Made by a program: the position numbers and the translations under genes
In this document: positions 53,468 through 64,000 of the stretch, in pieces
Position numbering within the stretch: position 1 is the stretch's first letter
Layout of the letters: every line of letters starts with the position of its first letter
Source: Mycetohabitans endofungorum
GTDB taxonomy: Bacteria > Pseudomonadota > Gammaproteobacteria > Burkholderiales > Burkholderiaceae
Assembly (NCBI RefSeq): GCF_037477895.1
Contig: NZ_CP132744.1
Location: 1,612,001-1,676,000, forward strand
DNA: 64,000 nucleotides
Reading direction: 5' to 3'
The notes under the pieces: model-generated
What the model was told of the DNA's origin: nothing
The model's database searches: none
The model's input: the letters and a program-made list of their open reading frames with translations, nothing else

Positions 53468-53727
53468 ACCCGTATGGAGTGACTGGTGCTCTTATAGCGT
53501 GACAAAGGCAGGCTACGTATCGGTCGCGCAAACGCGCCGCAAGGCCGTCGCCGATCGACTGCCTCCGGGCATTCTTGCTCCCCCGCACGACGCGTGTCAA
53601 TCACGACGACCGATTTTGCCGCACTGCGCCATTTTTTTAATCGGCATTTTCCCGAGGTCGCGGCACGCGACCGCGACCGCAGCCGTGTGGTATGGCGGTG
53701 CGGGCCGCCGCCACACCACACATACGG

Positions 53728-54654
53728 TCAGGCCAACCAGATCAATGCTGCCATGCGGCCCGTCGTGCGGTCCCGTCGATAGGAATAGAAGCGCGCCGGA
53801 TCGCTGAACGTGCACGCGTGGGGCCCGCTCACATGGTGCACGCCGACCCGGGCCAGCCTCAGCCGGGCTAGCGCGCCAAGATTCCCGAAGTACTTGCATC
53901 GGCCATCGCCGTGCACATCGGCGACGTCATCGACACGTGAAACGTCATCGATAGCACGCGAGGGCAGCTCGACGAACGCTGCATCGGTCGCATCACGCTC
54001 GTCCGGCAGCGACGCGTCGAGGAACGCGGCGCGCACCTCTTCCCCGACTTCGAACGCACATGGACCAATCGATGGACCGAGATACGCGTGCAGCACCCCG
54101 GGCGCGTGCTCATGGCGCGCGCGCAACGCGCGCACCGCACCGACCGTATGCTCGATCACGCCGCCCACGAGCCCGCGCCATCCGGCATGCGCGGCACCCA
54201 CGGCCCGGCCGGCTTCGTCGCAAATCAACACCGGCATGCAGTCGGCCACCAGTATCGCGCAAACCACCCCGGCGCGGTCGGTCACGCTGGCATCGGCCTT
54301 CGGCCCCAGCGCATCGGCTGTCAGCAGATCGGTCCCGACCACTTCGTCGGCGCTGACCACGCGCGTGCCATGCACCTGCTCGAGCCAGGCGGCGTGCGCA
54401 CCCGCCAGCGCGAGCACGCGGCGACGGTTCTCGCGCACCGCCTCCATGTCATCGCCGGTATGCAGCCCCAGGTTCAGGCCGCCAGGCGCACATTGCTGAT
54501 TGCGCAGCACGCCATATGCGCCGCAGCTCACGCCGCCGGCGCGCGTGGTCATCAGCGCACACACGCGCTGGCTCACGCGCCAGTCCGGCACGATGCAGTC
54601 GGATAGCGTCAACTCGGCAAAGCGTTGGGACGTCGGGGCGCCGATCGGATTCAT
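53728..54654 (-). CDS. pgeF: Laccase-domain purine nucleoside phosphorylase (PgeF/YfiH family)
   Basis: 308 residues. The metal-site motifs are [20 protein letters not shown] and [15 protein letters not shown], which carry the His and Cys ligands. Members act on adenosine and inosine and have been linked to peptidoglycan editing (PgeF). Its ATG overlaps the rluD stop by 4 bp (54651-54654), a common pairing. The 5' neighbour phaC is a separate unit; the gap 53468-53727 holds no gene. Confidence 0.92.
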   Translation of the reverse strand: MNPIGAPTSQRFAELTLSDCIVPDWRVSQRVCALMTTRAGGVSCGAYGVLRNQQCAPGGLNLGLHTGDDMEAVRENRRRVLALAGAHAAWLEQVHGTRVVSADEVVGTDLLTADALGPKADASVTDRAGVVCAILVADCMPVLICDEAGRAVGAAHAGWRGLVGGVIEHTVGAVRALRARHEHAPGVLHAYLGPSIGPCAFEVGEEVRAAFLDASLPDERDATDAAFVELPSRAIDDVSRVDDVADVHGDGRCKYFGNLGALARLRLARVGVHHVSGPHACTFSDPARFYSYRRDRTTGRMAALIWLA

Positions 54655-55766
54655 TCGAACTCGTCCTCTTCATCGTCGGCAACACTGCCGCCGTCGTCGT
54701 AGGCGTGTTGCTGTGCGAAGTCGATTGTCGCGGCTTCGTCATCGGGTGTGTCCGCCAGTCCGAGCGCGGCGGCCAATTGCGCCAGGTCCTCCGGCATCGC
54801 CGAGCGCCACGCCACCGGCGCGTGGGTGGCCGGGTGCACCAGCGCGAGCCGCCACGCATGCAGCGCCTGGCGTGCGAAGCCGGCGGGCAGCGCGGGCCGT
54901 TGCCGCGCGTTGCGCACGCGGCCATACAGCGGGTCGCCAAGCAGCGGGTGGCCGGTATGGGCAAGATGTACGCGGATCTGATGCGTGCGCCCGGTCTCCA
55001 AATCACAACGCAGCCTCGATACCGGTTGTCCGGCCCACACGCCGCTGGCCACGGTCTCGAAGTGCGTGCGCGCGGCCTTGCCGGCGGCCCCGGCGATCAC
55101 CGCCATGCGCGTACGCTCGCGCGGATCCCGTCCGATCGGCGCGTCGATGCATCCGCTCGGCGGCGTCACGCCCCAGGCAAGCGCAATATAGCGACGCTTG
55201 ACCGTGCGCGCCTGCAACTGCCTGACCAGATCTGTCTGCGCAGCCAACGTCCGCGCGACCACCATGAGGCCTGAGGTGTCCTTGTCCAGACGGTGCACAA
55301 TGCCCGCACGCGGCAGTCCGGCAGCGTCCGGATAGCGATGCAGCAGGCCGTTGAGCAGCGTGCCACTCCAATTGCCCGCAGCCGGGTGCACGACCAGCCC
55401 GGCCGGCTTGTCGATCACAACCAAGGTGTCGTCCTCGTAGACGATTGGCAATGGCACCGGCTCCGGCGCGAACGCCAGCGCTTGCGGTAGCAGGTCCGGC
55501 ACAAGCCGCACGGTCGCACCCGGCGGCACTGGCTGGCGCAGCCGCGCCGGTGCGCCGTCCAACGTCACGCGCCCCGCGTCGATCCACGTCTGCAGGCGGC
55601 TGCGCGAGAAGGCGGGGAACAGTCGCGCAAGGACCTTGTCCAGCCGCTCGCCCGCCAACGCCGGCGGTACCCGCGCAACCTGCTCGTCGAGGCGGGCCGA
55701 GCTTTCGCTTGGGCTATAATCGTGCGGATCGACGCCGGCGCTGGACCGGTCATTTGAACGAGTCAT
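54651..55766 (-). CDS. rluD: 23S rRNA pseudouridine synthase RluD
   Basis: 371 residues from the ATG at 55766 (MTRSNDRSS); the frame runs on to 55892 but then overlaps the start of bamD. It has an S4 RNA-binding domain ([29 protein letters not shown]), then the RluA-type catalytic core [17 protein letters not shown], where the Asp is the nucleophile. RluD modifies helix 69 of 23S rRNA. An Asp/Glu-rich C-terminal tail is present. Divergent from bamD and coupled to pgeF. Confidence 0.93.
   Translation of the reverse strand: MTRSNDRSSAGVDPHDYSPSESSARLDEQVARVPPALAGERLDKVLARLFPAFSRSRLQTWIDAGRVTLDGAPARLRQPVPPGATVRLVPDLLPQALAFAPEPVPLPIVYEDDTLVVIDKPAGLVVHPAAGNWSGTLLNGLLHRYPDAAGLPRAGIVHRLDKDTSGLMVVARTLAAQTDLVRQLQARTVKRRYIALAWGVTPPSGCIDAPIGRDPRERTRMAVIAGAAGKAARTHFETVASGVWAGQPVSRLRCDLETGRTHQIRVHLAHTGHPLLGDPLYGRVRNARQRPALPAGFARQALHAWRLALVHPATHAPVAWRSAMPEDLAQLAAALGLADTPDDEAATIDFAQQHAYDDGGSVADDEEDEFE
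55716..55721 (+). promoter_or_regulatory. Consensus -10 element of the bamD promoter
   Basis: TATAAT, a perfect -10, lies 62 bp before the bamD start and inside the 5' end of rluD on the other strand. No good -35 was seen. Confidence 0.5.
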
Positions 55767-55782
55767 CTGGACTTCACTGGAC

Positions 55783-56598
55783 ATGCGAGTGCTGAACACA
55801 TTGAGGATCGCTGCCGTAACCATCGCAGCGGCGATCGTCGCCGGCTGCCACGGGCTACCCGAGAAAACGGACGAAACGGCAGCGTGGACCAATCAGAAAT
55901 TATACTCGGAGGCCCAGGACGCCTTTACCGCCGGTGACTGGAGCAAGTGCTCAAAGTACTTCGAATTGCTGCAGGGGCGCGATCCGTTCGGTCATTTCGC
56001 GCAACAGGCGCAAATCAACGTCGCATACTGCCAATGGAAGGACAATGAAACAGCGGCGGCCGAACAAGCGGTAGACCGCTTCATCCAGTTGCACCCCGAC
56101 CATCCGGATATCGCATACGCGTACTACTTGAAGGGCCTAATCAGCTTCAACGACGACCTGGGTCTATTCGGCCGCTTCGCCGGTCAGGACATGAGCGAGC
56201 GCGACCCGAAGGCGTTGCGTGACTCGTACGATGCGTTTCGCGTCGTCGTCGAGAAGTATCCGAGCAGCAAGTACGCGCCGGACGCCGCACAACGCATGCG
56301 TTACATCGTCAACGCATTGGCGTCGCACGAAGTGCACACCGCCGACTATTACTATCGGCGCGGCGCGTACGTTGCCGCGATCAATCGCGCGCAAATGGTG
56401 CTGAAGGAATACAAGAATGCGCCGGCCACCGAGGATGCGCTGCATGTGATGATATTGTCGTATCGCGCGCTGAACCAGCCGCAGCTCGCCGACGATACCC
56501 AGCGCGTGCTTACATCGACGTTTCCGGACAGCCCATACGTGACCGGTCACGCCCGCACACTGCGCAAGGGTGAAAAGCCGTGGTATCAATTCTGGTGA
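55783..56598 (+). CDS. bamD: Outer membrane assembly lipoprotein BamD
   Basis: 271 residues. The lipoprotein signal ends in lipobox IVAGC. Five TPR-like helical pairs follow ([54 protein letters not shown]). BamD is an essential periplasm-facing part of the BAM complex that inserts outer-membrane proteins. Single-gene unit with its own terminator. Confidence 0.96.
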   Translation: MRVLNTLRIAAVTIAAAIVAGCHGLPEKTDETAAWTNQKLYSEAQDAFTAGDWSKCSKYFELLQGRDPFGHFAQQAQINVAYCQWKDNETAAAEQAVDRFIQLHPDHPDIAYAYYLKGLISFNDDLGLFGRFAGQDMSERDPKALRDSYDAFRVVVEKYPSSKYAPDAAQRMRYIVNALASHEVHTADYYYRRGAYVAAINRAQMVLKEYKNAPATEDALHVMILSYRALNQPQLADDTQRVLTSTFPDSPYVTGHARTLRKGEKPWYQFW

Positions 56599-56658
56599 AC
56601 CGGGCCGGCCGCACGCGCCGGTTCTGATACCGCGTGGCGCCACGCCTGGCGTCGGATC

Positions 56659-56681
56659 GCCTGGCTTACGCCAGGCTTTTT
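56659..56681 (+). terminator. Intrinsic terminator after bamD
   Basis: A perfect 7-bp stem (GCCTGGC / GCCAGGC, loop TTAC) is followed by five T residues. Confidence 0.9.
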
Positions 56682-56706
56682 CATGTCCGCGCGATGCCCG
56701 CGACCG

Positions 56707-59082
56707 TCACGCCAACTGAGGCATCGGGTGTGAATCGACGGACGGATTCGCTGGCGCCGAGCCGATAAAAAAGGTCCGTACCACATCGATCTCGCGGGTG
56801 CGACAGAACGGGGGCAGGCTTTGCCAGATGCGTTTGCCGTACGGCTTGTCGACCAAGCGCGGATCGCAGATCATCAGCACACCGCGATCGGTTTCGGCAC
56901 GGATCAACCTGCCGGCGCCCTGTTTCAGCGTGATCACTGCCTGCGGCAACTGGTGCACCGCGAACGGGCTCAGCCCCTTGCGCGTCAATGCGTCCAGCCG
57001 CGCGGCCAATACCGGGTCGTCGGGCGGCGCAAACGGCAGCTTATCGATGACCACCAGCGACAACGCGTCGCCACGCACGTCCACGCCCTCCCAGAAGCTC
57101 TGGCTGCCCACCAGGAGCGCGTTGCCGTATTGACGGAAACGGTCCAGCAACTCGGTGCGGCTGGCCTCGCCTTGCACCAGCAACGGATACGACCATCCCC
57201 GCGCGAGGATGGCGTCGCGCAATCGCGCGGCCATCCGGTCGACCGCCCGCAGTGTCGTGCATAGTACGAACACGCCGCCGCCGGACGCCTCAATCGCCGG
57301 CAGCGCGGCATCACACACCGCGTCCGTAAAATACGGCGATGACGGCTGCGGCAAATTGCGCGGCACGTACAGTAATGCCTGATTGGGATAGTCGAACGGG
57401 CTGGACAGCGTCATCGAGCGACGCGCGTTCAGGCCCATTTGCGTGGCGTAGTGGTTAAAATCGCCCCGCACGGACAACGTCGCGGACGTAAAGATCCACG
57501 CGCGAGGCGTGCCCGCGCGCTGCTTCGCGAATATCGGAGCGACAGACAGCGGTGTCTGATGCAATTGTACCGTGTGGGAAAATACTTCCACCCAGCGCAC
57601 CCTCTCGTCGCCGAATTGGCCCGCGTCGTCGGGTGGCACCGATCCCGAAGCGGATCCTGATGCCGATGCAACGTCGCCGCGCTGCCGCGCTGCGCCCAAT
57701 GGCGTGCCCTGCCGCGAGCCCGCAGATGGCGCGACTTGCGCCGGCGCATTGCCCGGCCCGCACCAGCCATCGAGCATCTGCCGCAGTTCTCGGGCGCGCC
57801 GCAGGCAATTGGCCAGCGGCTCCGCGCGTTCGGCTTGCTGCGTGAGCGCCGCGATCAATTCATCGAGCGCCGCTTCGACGCCGACGAGCGCGTCGAACAG
57901 CGGATGCTCGTTGCCGAGTTGCGACTGCGAGATGCGTAGCGAATCCTGCTTAAACGCGAGCCTGACGTCGCGCGCCGCGCGCTCCAGCGTCGCGCCAAGC
58001 CGCGTCCATTCAACTGCATCGCGCGCGTTGAGCAGGCCTTCGGCGACGCTATCGCGGGCCAGTTCGAGCAATTGCGCGGTAGACAACGTCTCGCCGAAAA
58101 ACAGTGTCGCGGTCTCGGGCAGTTGGTGCGCCTCGTCGAAGATAATCGTGTTCGCGCTGGGCAGCAACTCCGCCATGCCGGTGTCGCGCAGCATGATGTC
58201 AGCAAAAAACAGATGGTGATTGACCACCACGAGATCAGCCTGCTGCGCATCGCGACGCGCCTGCATCACAAAGCAGTCCTTGTAATGCGGGCACTCCTGC
58301 GATAGGCAATTGTCGCGTGTGGACGTCACCAGTGACCACACTGGCGCGTTTTCCGGCACGCTAGCCAACTCGGCCTTGTCACCACTGCGCGTGACCTTCG
58401 CGAAGCGCACGATTTCCTGTAAATGCGCGGCGTCCTGCCGCGACGGCAACCGGCCGTTGTCGGCAGTGCGCGCCAGGTAATAGTGACACAGGTAGTTCGC
58501 GCGCCCCTTGAGCATCGCGATCGATACGGGAACCGCGAGCGCGTCGCGCACTGTCGGAATGTCGCGCTGGAACAGCTGGTCCTGCAAATGCTTAGTGCCA
58601 GTGGACACGATCACCTTGCCCCCCCACAGCATCGCGGGCACGAGATACGCGAAGGTCTTACCAGTGCCGGTACCGGCCTCGACGATCAGCGTATTGTCGC
58701 CCGCTGTAGCCTCCGCGTCGCACGACGCGGCACCGGCAGGCGCGGCGCCCGGCGCAGCGCGCCGCTCGCCGCGCTGCGCGCTGAGCCGCCGCGATGGACG
58801 TTCAGTATGGGCCAGCGCAAGCGCACCGGCATCCGGCAGGCGGCCTGTCGCATCGATCGCCGCCGCGACCGCTTGCGCCATGCGCAGTTGCGCTTCACGC
58901 GGCCGATAGCCGTCGATATGACGGGCCAACACACCGTCCGCAGCGAAGATCACGCCGAGTTCGGCGAGCCGGCGCGGAGCAACAGTGAGTCCGTCCGGGG
59001 TCAGCGTCGGCGCGGCCGGCGCACCATCGATCGAGGGCGAACTATCCGGTTCGCGCGGACGCAATTCAGGCGTGGAGGTCAA
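56707..59082 (-). CDS. dinG: DinG/YoaA-family ATP-dependent DNA helicase (XPD-like)
   Basis: 791 residues. Walker A is EAGTGTGKTFAYLVP and the DEAH box is IIFDEAHQLPE. Between them are four cysteines (NYLCHYY, DNCLSQEC, KDCFVMQ) that should bind a 4Fe-4S cluster. Helicase motif VI-like residues lie near KQGAGRLIRAETDRGVLMICDPR. It unwinds DNA 5' to 3' in repair. A low-complexity insert (ASASGSASGSVPP) is visible. DinG and YoaA are close relatives and cannot be separated with certainty by eye. Confidence 0.88.
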   Translation of the reverse strand: MTSTPELRPREPDSSPSIDGAPAAPTLTPDGLTVAPRRLAELGVIFAADGVLARHIDGYRPREAQLRMAQAVAAAIDATGRLPDAGALALAHTERPSRRLSAQRGERRAAPGAAPAGAASCDAEATAGDNTLIVEAGTGTGKTFAYLVPAMLWGGKVIVSTGTKHLQDQLFQRDIPTVRDALAVPVSIAMLKGRANYLCHYYLARTADNGRLPSRQDAAHLQEIVRFAKVTRSGDKAELASVPENAPVWSLVTSTRDNCLSQECPHYKDCFVMQARRDAQQADLVVVNHHLFFADIMLRDTGMAELLPSANTIIFDEAHQLPETATLFFGETLSTAQLLELARDSVAEGLLNARDAVEWTRLGATLERAARDVRLAFKQDSLRISQSQLGNEHPLFDALVGVEAALDELIAALTQQAERAEPLANCLRRARELRQMLDGWCGPGNAPAQVAPSAGSRQGTPLGAARQRGDVASASGSASGSVPPDDAGQFGDERVRWVEVFSHTVQLHQTPLSVAPIFAKQRAGTPRAWIFTSATLSVRGDFNHYATQMGLNARRSMTLSSPFDYPNQALLYVPRNLPQPSSPYFTDAVCDAALPAIEASGGGVFVLCTTLRAVDRMAARLRDAILARGWSYPLLVQGEASRTELLDRFRQYGNALLVGSQSFWEGVDVRGDALSLVVIDKLPFAPPDDPVLAARLDALTRKGLSPFAVHQLPQAVITLKQGAGRLIRAETDRGVLMICDPRLVDKPYGKRIWQSLPPFCRTREIDVVRTFFIGSAPANPSVDSHPMPQLA

Positions 59083-59172
59083 TGCGGCAATTCCTGCAAA
59101 GTCGGTGTGGCGCCGTGCCAGCGCACGCCTACCGGCGTGTCGCGCGAACGCGGCGGGAGCCGCCGCGCTGCA

Positions 59173-59388
59173 TCAATGATGGGTATCTGGCCCCAGCTGT
59201 AACTGCAACAGCGTAATCGTGTCTTTGACCTTCAGCTTGCGCTTTTTTAGCCGCTGCAGCTCGAGGTCGCTCATGCCGGGCACACTAGCCACCCGATTGA
59301 CCAGACAGTCCAGGTCATGATGCTCATCCTGGAGTCGAGCAATCTGGCTCTGGATTGCCACCGTGTCAGCGTCGTATGCATGCTGCAT
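59173..59388 (-). CDS. YdcH/DUF465 family small protein
   Basis: 71 residues, almost entirely helical with heptads (SQIARLQDEHHDLDCLVNRV, LELQRLKKRKLKVKDTITLLQ). This is the YdcH/DUF465 signature, with the conserved LKKRKLKLKD block. Function unknown; it may form a helical hairpin. It lies 90 bp upstream of the helicase gene on the same strand. Confidence 0.85.
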   Translation of the reverse strand: MQHAYDADTVAIQSQIARLQDEHHDLDCLVNRVASVPGMSDLELQRLKKRKLKVKDTITLLQLQLGPDTHH

Positions 59389-59520
59389 GCCCTTTTCCTC
59401 CGGATCGATCTGGAGCCGTCACACCTGTGACGTCGGCACCCGAAATAAAGTCGCTTTACCATGATTCTACTGCGGTTGACGCAGGACTTGGGCATTTGTC
59501 CGCCAACCGGGCCTGCGGCC

Positions 59521-60555
59521 CTACTGTCCGCCCGTGCCGGAGGCTGCCGACGCGGCGCCCGGTGTGGAAACGCCCTGCTTGCGCGCGGCGCGGGCCTGGC
59601 GCTCGCGTACGTCCTGCGCATGCTGCGCCGCGCGCTGCTGCTTCTGCTGGAACTTGCGCGCATTGTCTGCCCGTTGCTGCGCATCCTGGGCAGCCTGCTG
59701 CCGCGCCTGCTCCAGCTTGCGTTGGTAGTCCACCTGCTTCTGATCGTACGCGCGCTGGTTCGCCTCGCGTTGTGGCGCTTGCGCGTTACGTCGCGCCTCA
59801 TCGATCGCATGCTGGCGCTGCTTCTCTTCGTATGACTGCTCGTTCTCGCGCTCACGCGCCGCGCGTTGAGGCGCCTCGCGCGCGTGCGCCTCACGCTTGA
59901 GCGCAGCCTGCTCGTCGCGTTGTCGCGCATGCGCGGCCCGGCGCTCGTTGTCGAGCGCATTTTGCTCGTCGCGAATCAGCATCTTGTTCGCAATCATTCG
60001 GTCGCGCGCCTTCTCCAGACAATGGTTGACCAGGATGGCGCTGTAGCAGTTGTGCTTCGCGACACCATACTCGTACCGGTTGAGCTCGCTGCGGCGATCG
60101 AGCTGCGCCTGCCGAGCACCGAACGATGCATCTTGCGCACGCCCATCGGCACCCTCCCGATCCGCGGCCTGCGCGTCGGCGCTGCCAGCAACCGCTGCAC
60201 GTGCGCCCGTGCGGCCATCATCCGTCGCATGCAAGAGTGCCGAAGGCTCCTGTGGCGCGATAACCGGCATCGCCGACGCCCCCGCCTCAACGCCCGTCGT
60301 CGCAGCCACGCCATCGCTGGCGTCGGACATCGGCAACATCATGGTCTGCGCATACAATGGCGCAGCCGGCACAATGCTGGCCACCCACGCAAGCAGCCAT
60401 CCAGCCAGCGGCCACGCCCGCTCGCGTCGCGCAGTATGGGTTACCGCCGCCGCGTGACGGTGCGACCGCGAAGAAGATAGGAACCCGCTGAGCGGCATCG
60501 ATTCGCGAGCGCGCTGGCGCGGTACAGGGGAGGACGTCGGTAGGCGGTCGTACAT
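59521..60555 (-). CDS. Exported coiled-coil protein of unknown function
   Basis: Up to 344 residues; the start may be the ATG at 60498 (MPLSGFLSS) rather than 60555. A hydrophobic stretch ending [10 protein letters not shown] is a likely signal peptide. About residues 155-185 ([26 protein letters not shown]) form a compact conserved-looking block with two cysteines. Then comes a long Arg/Gln/Ala/Glu-rich coiled coil to the end. I recall similar proteins of unknown role in Burkholderia. Divergent from tex, with 92 bp between the starts. Confidence 0.72.
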   Translation of the reverse strand: MYDRLPTSSPVPRQRARESMPLSGFLSSSRSHRHAAAVTHTARRERAWPLAGWLLAWVASIVPAAPLYAQTMMLPMSDASDGVAATTGVEAGASAMPVIAPQEPSALLHATDDGRTGARAAVAGSADAQAADREGADGRAQDASFGARQAQLDRRSELNRYEYGVAKHNCYSAILVNHCLEKARDRMIANKMLIRDEQNALDNERRAAHARQRDEQAALKREAHAREAPQRAARERENEQSYEEKQRQHAIDEARRNAQAPQREANQRAYDQKQVDYQRKLEQARQQAAQDAQQRADNARKFQQKQQRAAQHAQDVRERQARAARKQGVSTPGAASAASGTGGQ

Positions 60556-60647
60556 GTCGGAATTCTATCATCGCGGTCTGGTGTCACGACCGGCCCGCAT
60601 CGCGCTTATGGCAAAATGCCCGGCTCGAACCCGCACAAGCCTCATCC

Positions 60648-62984
60648 ATGACGGACAACGTAGCACTGAAAATCGTACAGCGCATCGCCACCGAGTTGAA
60701 TGTCCAGCCACGGCAGGTCGCCGCCGCCGTACAACTGCTTGACGAAGGATCAACGGTTCCGTTCATCGCGCGCTACCGTAAGGAAGTCACCGGCAACTTG
60801 GACGACACGCAACTGCGCTTGCTCGAGGAGCGGCTGCTGTACCTGCGCGAGCTGGAGGATCGTCGCGCGGCGATTCTGCAAAGCATTGACGAGCAGGGTA
60901 AGCTGACTGATGAATTGCGCACCGCGATTCTAGCTGCTGACGCGAAACAAACGCTCGAGGATCTCTACCTGCCATACAAGCCCAAGCGTCGCACCCGGGC
61001 GCAAATCGCGCGCGAGGCGGGGTTGCAGCCTCTGGCAGATGCGTTGCTCGCGGATCCGACGCGCGATCCGCAAGCGCAAGCCGCCCGCTTCGTCGATGCC
61101 GACAAAGGCATTGCCAACCTCAAGGCAGCATTGGACGGCGCGCGCGACATCCTGTCCGAACAGTTCGGTGAAACCGCCGAGTTGCTGGGCCGACTGCGCG
61201 ACTATCTGTGGAACCAGGGCGTAGTGATCTCCACTGTCGTCGAGGGCAAGGAAAAAGAGGAAGGCGAGAAATTCCGCGATTACTACGATTACGCGGAGAC
61301 GATCAAGACGGTGCCGTCGCACCGCGCGCTCGCGCTGTTCCGAGGCCGCAATGCCGGCGTGCTGTTCGTCAAGCTTGGCCTAGGCGAGGAACTCGATGCA
61401 CAAGTGCCGCATCCTGGCGAAGCGATGATCGCGCGCCACTTCGGCATTACCAACCAAGGGCGGCCGGCCGACAAGTGGCTCAGCGACGTGTGCCGCTGGT
61501 GCTGGCGCGTGAAGGTGCAACCGCATTTGGAAAACGACCTGCTGACCCAGTTGCGCGAGCGCGCCGAGCACGAAGCGATCAATGTGTTCGCGCGAAACTT
61601 AAAGGACCTATTGCTGGCCGCGCCGGCTGGCCCCAGGGCGGTGATCGGGTTGGACCCGGGGCTACGCACCGGCGTCAAGGTGGCGGTAGTCGACCGCACC
61701 GGCAAGCTGCTGGCCACCGATACGATTTATCCACATGAACCGCGCCGCGATTGGGACGGGTCGCTGGCTCGGCTCGCGCGGCTCGCCCAAGCGACGCAGG
61801 CTGAGCTGATCAGCATCGGCAACGGCACCGCATCACGCGAAACCGACAAGCTGGCCAGCGAGCTGATCGCACGACATCCTGAACTGAAGCTGCAAAAAAT
61901 CGTCGTCTCCGAGGCGGGCGCGTCAGTGTACTCGGCGTCGGAACTGGCGGCGAAGGAATTCCCCGAACTGGACGTATCGCTGCGCGGTGCGGTCTCGATC
62001 GCGCGCCGCCTACAGGATCCGCTCGCCGAGCTGGTGAAGATCGAGCCGAAGGCAATTGGTGTGGGCCAATACCAACATGACGTCAATCAGCGAGAATTGG
62101 CACGCACGCTGGATGCGGTCGTCGAGGATTGCGTCAACGCGGTGGGCGTGGACGCGAATACCGCATCGATTGCGCTGCTTGCCCGGGTATCTGGCCTGAA
62201 CGCAACACTCGCACGCAACATCGTCGAGTATCGCGACACCCATGGCCCCTTCCCGTCCCGGGAGCACTTGAAAAAGGTGCCGCGCCTGGGCGACAAGACC
62301 TTCGAGCAGGCGGCCGGCTTCCTGCGCATCAACTCTGGTGAGAACCCGCTGGACCGCTCGGCAGTGCACCCAGAAGCCTATCCGGTGGTCGAGCGCATCC
62401 TCGCGAAGATCAACAAGTCGGTGTCCGATGTGATGGGCAATCGTGACGTGCTGTCGAAGCTGTCCGCAGCCGAATTCGTCGACGAACGCTTTGGCTTGCC
62501 CACCGTGCGAGACATCCTGGGCGAACTCGAAAAGCCGGGGCGCGACCCACGGCCCGAGTTCAAGACTGCGACGTTCCGCGAAGGCGTCGAGACGCTTGCC
62601 GACCTGTCGCCCGGGATGATTCTCGAAGGCGTGGTCACCAACGTCGCGGCATTCGGCGCGTTCATCGATATTGGCGTGCACCAGGATGGGCTCGTGCACG
62701 TGTCCGCGATGTCAACGAAGTTCGTGAAGGACCCGCACGAGGTCGTCAAAGCGGGCCAGGTTGTCACCGTTAAGGTCCTCGAGGTAGACCTGAAACGGCA
62801 GCGCATCTCGCTGACAATGCGTCTGTCAGACGACGCCACGGCAGGCGGGGCCGGCACGGGCAGCGCAGCATCGCGTGACCAAGATACCGGTGGACGCGGC
62901 GGTCAGGGCCGCGGCGGACGCAGCCGGGAGACGGAACCGCAAAGCGCGATGGCAGCCGCGTTCGCCAAGCTCAAACTGCGCTGA
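60648..62984 (+). CDS. tex: RNA-binding transcription accessory protein Tex
   Basis: 778 residues, the normal Tex length. Order: helical N-terminal region ([19 protein letters not shown]), YqgF/RuvC-like domain ([17 protein letters not shown]), tandem helix-hairpin-helix motifs ([20 protein letters not shown]), and an S1 RNA-binding domain ([28 protein letters not shown]). A Gly/Arg-rich tail follows. Tex binds RNA and helps transcription complexes; in pathogens it influences toxin gene expression. Confidence 0.96.
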   Translation: MTDNVALKIVQRIATELNVQPRQVAAAVQLLDEGSTVPFIARYRKEVTGNLDDTQLRLLEERLLYLRELEDRRAAILQSIDEQGKLTDELRTAILAADAKQTLEDLYLPYKPKRRTRAQIAREAGLQPLADALLADPTRDPQAQAARFVDADKGIANLKAALDGARDILSEQFGETAELLGRLRDYLWNQGVVISTVVEGKEKEEGEKFRDYYDYAETIKTVPSHRALALFRGRNAGVLFVKLGLGEELDAQVPHPGEAMIARHFGITNQGRPADKWLSDVCRWCWRVKVQPHLENDLLTQLRERAEHEAINVFARNLKDLLLAAPAGPRAVIGLDPGLRTGVKVAVVDRTGKLLATDTIYPHEPRRDWDGSLARLARLAQATQAELISIGNGTASRETDKLASELIARHPELKLQKIVVSEAGASVYSASELAAKEFPELDVSLRGAVSIARRLQDPLAELVKIEPKAIGVGQYQHDVNQRELARTLDAVVEDCVNAVGVDANTASIALLARVSGLNATLARNIVEYRDTHGPFPSREHLKKVPRLGDKTFEQAAGFLRINSGENPLDRSAVHPEAYPVVERILAKINKSVSDVMGNRDVLSKLSAAEFVDERFGLPTVRDILGELEKPGRDPRPEFKTATFREGVETLADLSPGMILEGVVTNVAAFGAFIDIGVHQDGLVHVSAMSTKFVKDPHEVVKAGQVVTVKVLEVDLKRQRISLTMRLSDDATAGGAGTGSAASRDQDTGGRGGQGRGGRSRETEPQSAMAAAFAKLKLR

Positions 62985-63072
62985 CGGAGGCGGCGGCTGC
63001 GGTAACGTGCGCTGCACTGCGCGGCTGCTGAAGTACAGTGACAGGTGATAGCACGCGGTGGGGGCAGGCCAA

Positions 63073-64000
63073 TCAAATCTCGATCTTTGTGCCGAGCTCG
63101 ACGACCCGATTGGCCGGGATGCTGAAAAAGTCAGTAGGCTTCGCGGCGTTCTGGTGCATCCAGGCAAAAATCCGCTCGCGCCACACCGACATGCCCGGCA
63201 ATTGCGTCGGCACGACAGTTTCCCGGGCGAGGAAGAACGACGTATCCATCAAGTCGAACGACATGTTTTCCTGTTGCTCGAGCAGCTTAAGCACGCCATT
63301 TAAGTCCGGTGTCTCGTTAAAACCGTACGTCGCGCGCACCAGGTATAGCCCGCCGCCGAGCTCCTTGATGTCAATGCGCCGATGGTCATCGACATACGGT
63401 ATGTCCAGCGTGATGAACGTCATGAAAATCGTGCGCTCGTGCAACACCTTATTGTGCTTTAGGTTATGCAGCAAGCTGACCGGCACCAGCGTATCGTTGC
63501 CGGTCAGGTAAATGGCCGAACCCGACACGCGATGCGGCGGATGAGCAAGCAGCCCCTGCACGAATGGCATCAGTGGAATACCGTCGGCCGCGGTGCGCTC
63601 CTTGACGATCTGCCGGCCCTTGTACCAAGTGGTTAACAGGAAGAACAGGAATGCGCCGATCAGCAATGGCAGCCAGCCGCCCTCGCGCAGCTTCAGCAGG
63701 TTCGCACCGAAGAACGACAGGTCAACCGTGATAAAGCCCAGGATGATCGTCGCCACCCACAGCTTGTTCCAGTTCCAAACGCGCACCATCACGACACACG
63801 CGAGTATCGTCGTGATCACCATGGTCGTAGTGACCGCGATCCCGTAGGCCGCCGCAAGATTGTCCGAACTCTTGAAACCCAGCACAATAATGAGGATTAC
63901 AAACAGCAGCAGCCAGTTCACGATCGGGATGTAGATCTGCCCAATCGCGCTCGCGGACGTGTGCTGGATCTTCATCCGCGGCACGTAGCCAAGCTGGATC
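63073..64000 (-). CDS. kup: Kup potassium uptake transporter, C-terminal part (5' end outside window)
   Basis: The frame is open to the window edge, giving about 308 visible residues. The last four or so membrane segments ([40 protein letters not shown]) and the cytoplasmic C-terminal domain ending in [11 protein letters not shown] match Kup. Low-affinity K+ uptake driven by protons. The N-terminal pore-forming segments are not in the window. Convergent with tex; the 88 bp between them hold no clear terminator. Confidence 0.93.
   Translation of the reverse strand, partial: IQLGYVPRMKIQHTSASAIGQIYIPIVNWLLLFVILIIVLGFKSSDNLAAAYGIAVTTTMVITTILACVVMVRVWNWNKLWVATIILGFITVDLSFFGANLLKLREGGWLPLLIGAFLFFLLTTWYKGRQIVKERTAADGIPLMPFVQGLLAHPPHRVSGSAIYLTGNDTLVPVSLLHNLKHNKVLHERTIFMTFITLDIPYVDDHRRIDIKELGGGLYLVRATYGFNETPDLNGVLKLLEQQENMSFDLMDTSFFLARETVVPTQLPGMSVWRERIFAWMHQNAAKPTDFFSIPANRVVELGTKIEI

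Overview
The window reads as chromosomal DNA of a Burkholderiales bacterium, most likely the endofungal Burkholderia clade (Mycetohabitans, formerly Burkholderia rhizoxinica). This is inferred from three things. The housekeeping genes are Burkholderia-like (arn, rpsF-priB-rpsR-rplI-dnaB, phaCAB-phaR, bamD, tex, kup). A pyrrole-primed NRPS locus matches what I recall of the endopyrroles of that clade. A probable type III effector gene lies behind an hrpII-like box. Several truncated genes and insertion-sequence scraps suggest ongoing gene decay, as expected in a symbiont.

Layout. 1-5877: lipid A aminoarabinose (arn) operon with ArnA split into two genes. 5954-10015: bcp, a promoter-terminator pair that may encode a small RNA, phoH, an NlpC/P60 lipoprotein and an SDR gene remnant. 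10022-14821 (minus): pit with its PhoU-like partner, dnaB, and the rpsF-priB-rpsR-rplI operon. 15186-17015 (minus): an F-box plus leucine-rich-repeat protein, 144 bp downstream of a perfect TTCG-N16-TTCG element. 17370-28093: asparaginase, ybiT, a SulP/STAS remnant, exported proteins, an alpha/beta-hydrolase-like gene, an HlyD-like remnant, serB, metC, lipoproteins, rimO, an IS3 remnant and a truncated PLP decarboxylase.

28154-45619 is the accessory centrepiece. A four-module NRPS on the minus strand (C-A-T, C-A-T, C-A-T, dual E/C-A-T-TE) faces a three-gene plus-strand operon: free carrier protein, prolyl-AMP ligase and prolyl-carrier dehydrogenase. Together they predict a pyrrole-2-carbonyl-Thr-Gly-D-(Tyr/Phe)-Val peptide, plausibly cyclised through Thr to a depsipeptide. 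In this sequence the first adenylation domain is broken by an 11-bp deletion between two GCTCG repeats, so the NRPS reads as two ORFs.

45960-48272: a RelBE-like toxin-antitoxin pair, the start of an IS21-family element interrupted by the start of an IS3-family element, and a Phd/VapC pair; this looks like the mobile-DNA edge of the NRPS region. 48715-64000: phaR, phaB, phaA, phaC, pgeF, rluD, bamD, a DinG-type helicase, a YdcH-like protein, an exported coiled-coil protein, tex, and the 3' part of kup leaving the window.

All product names come from reading motifs and recalled family sequences; no database search was run.
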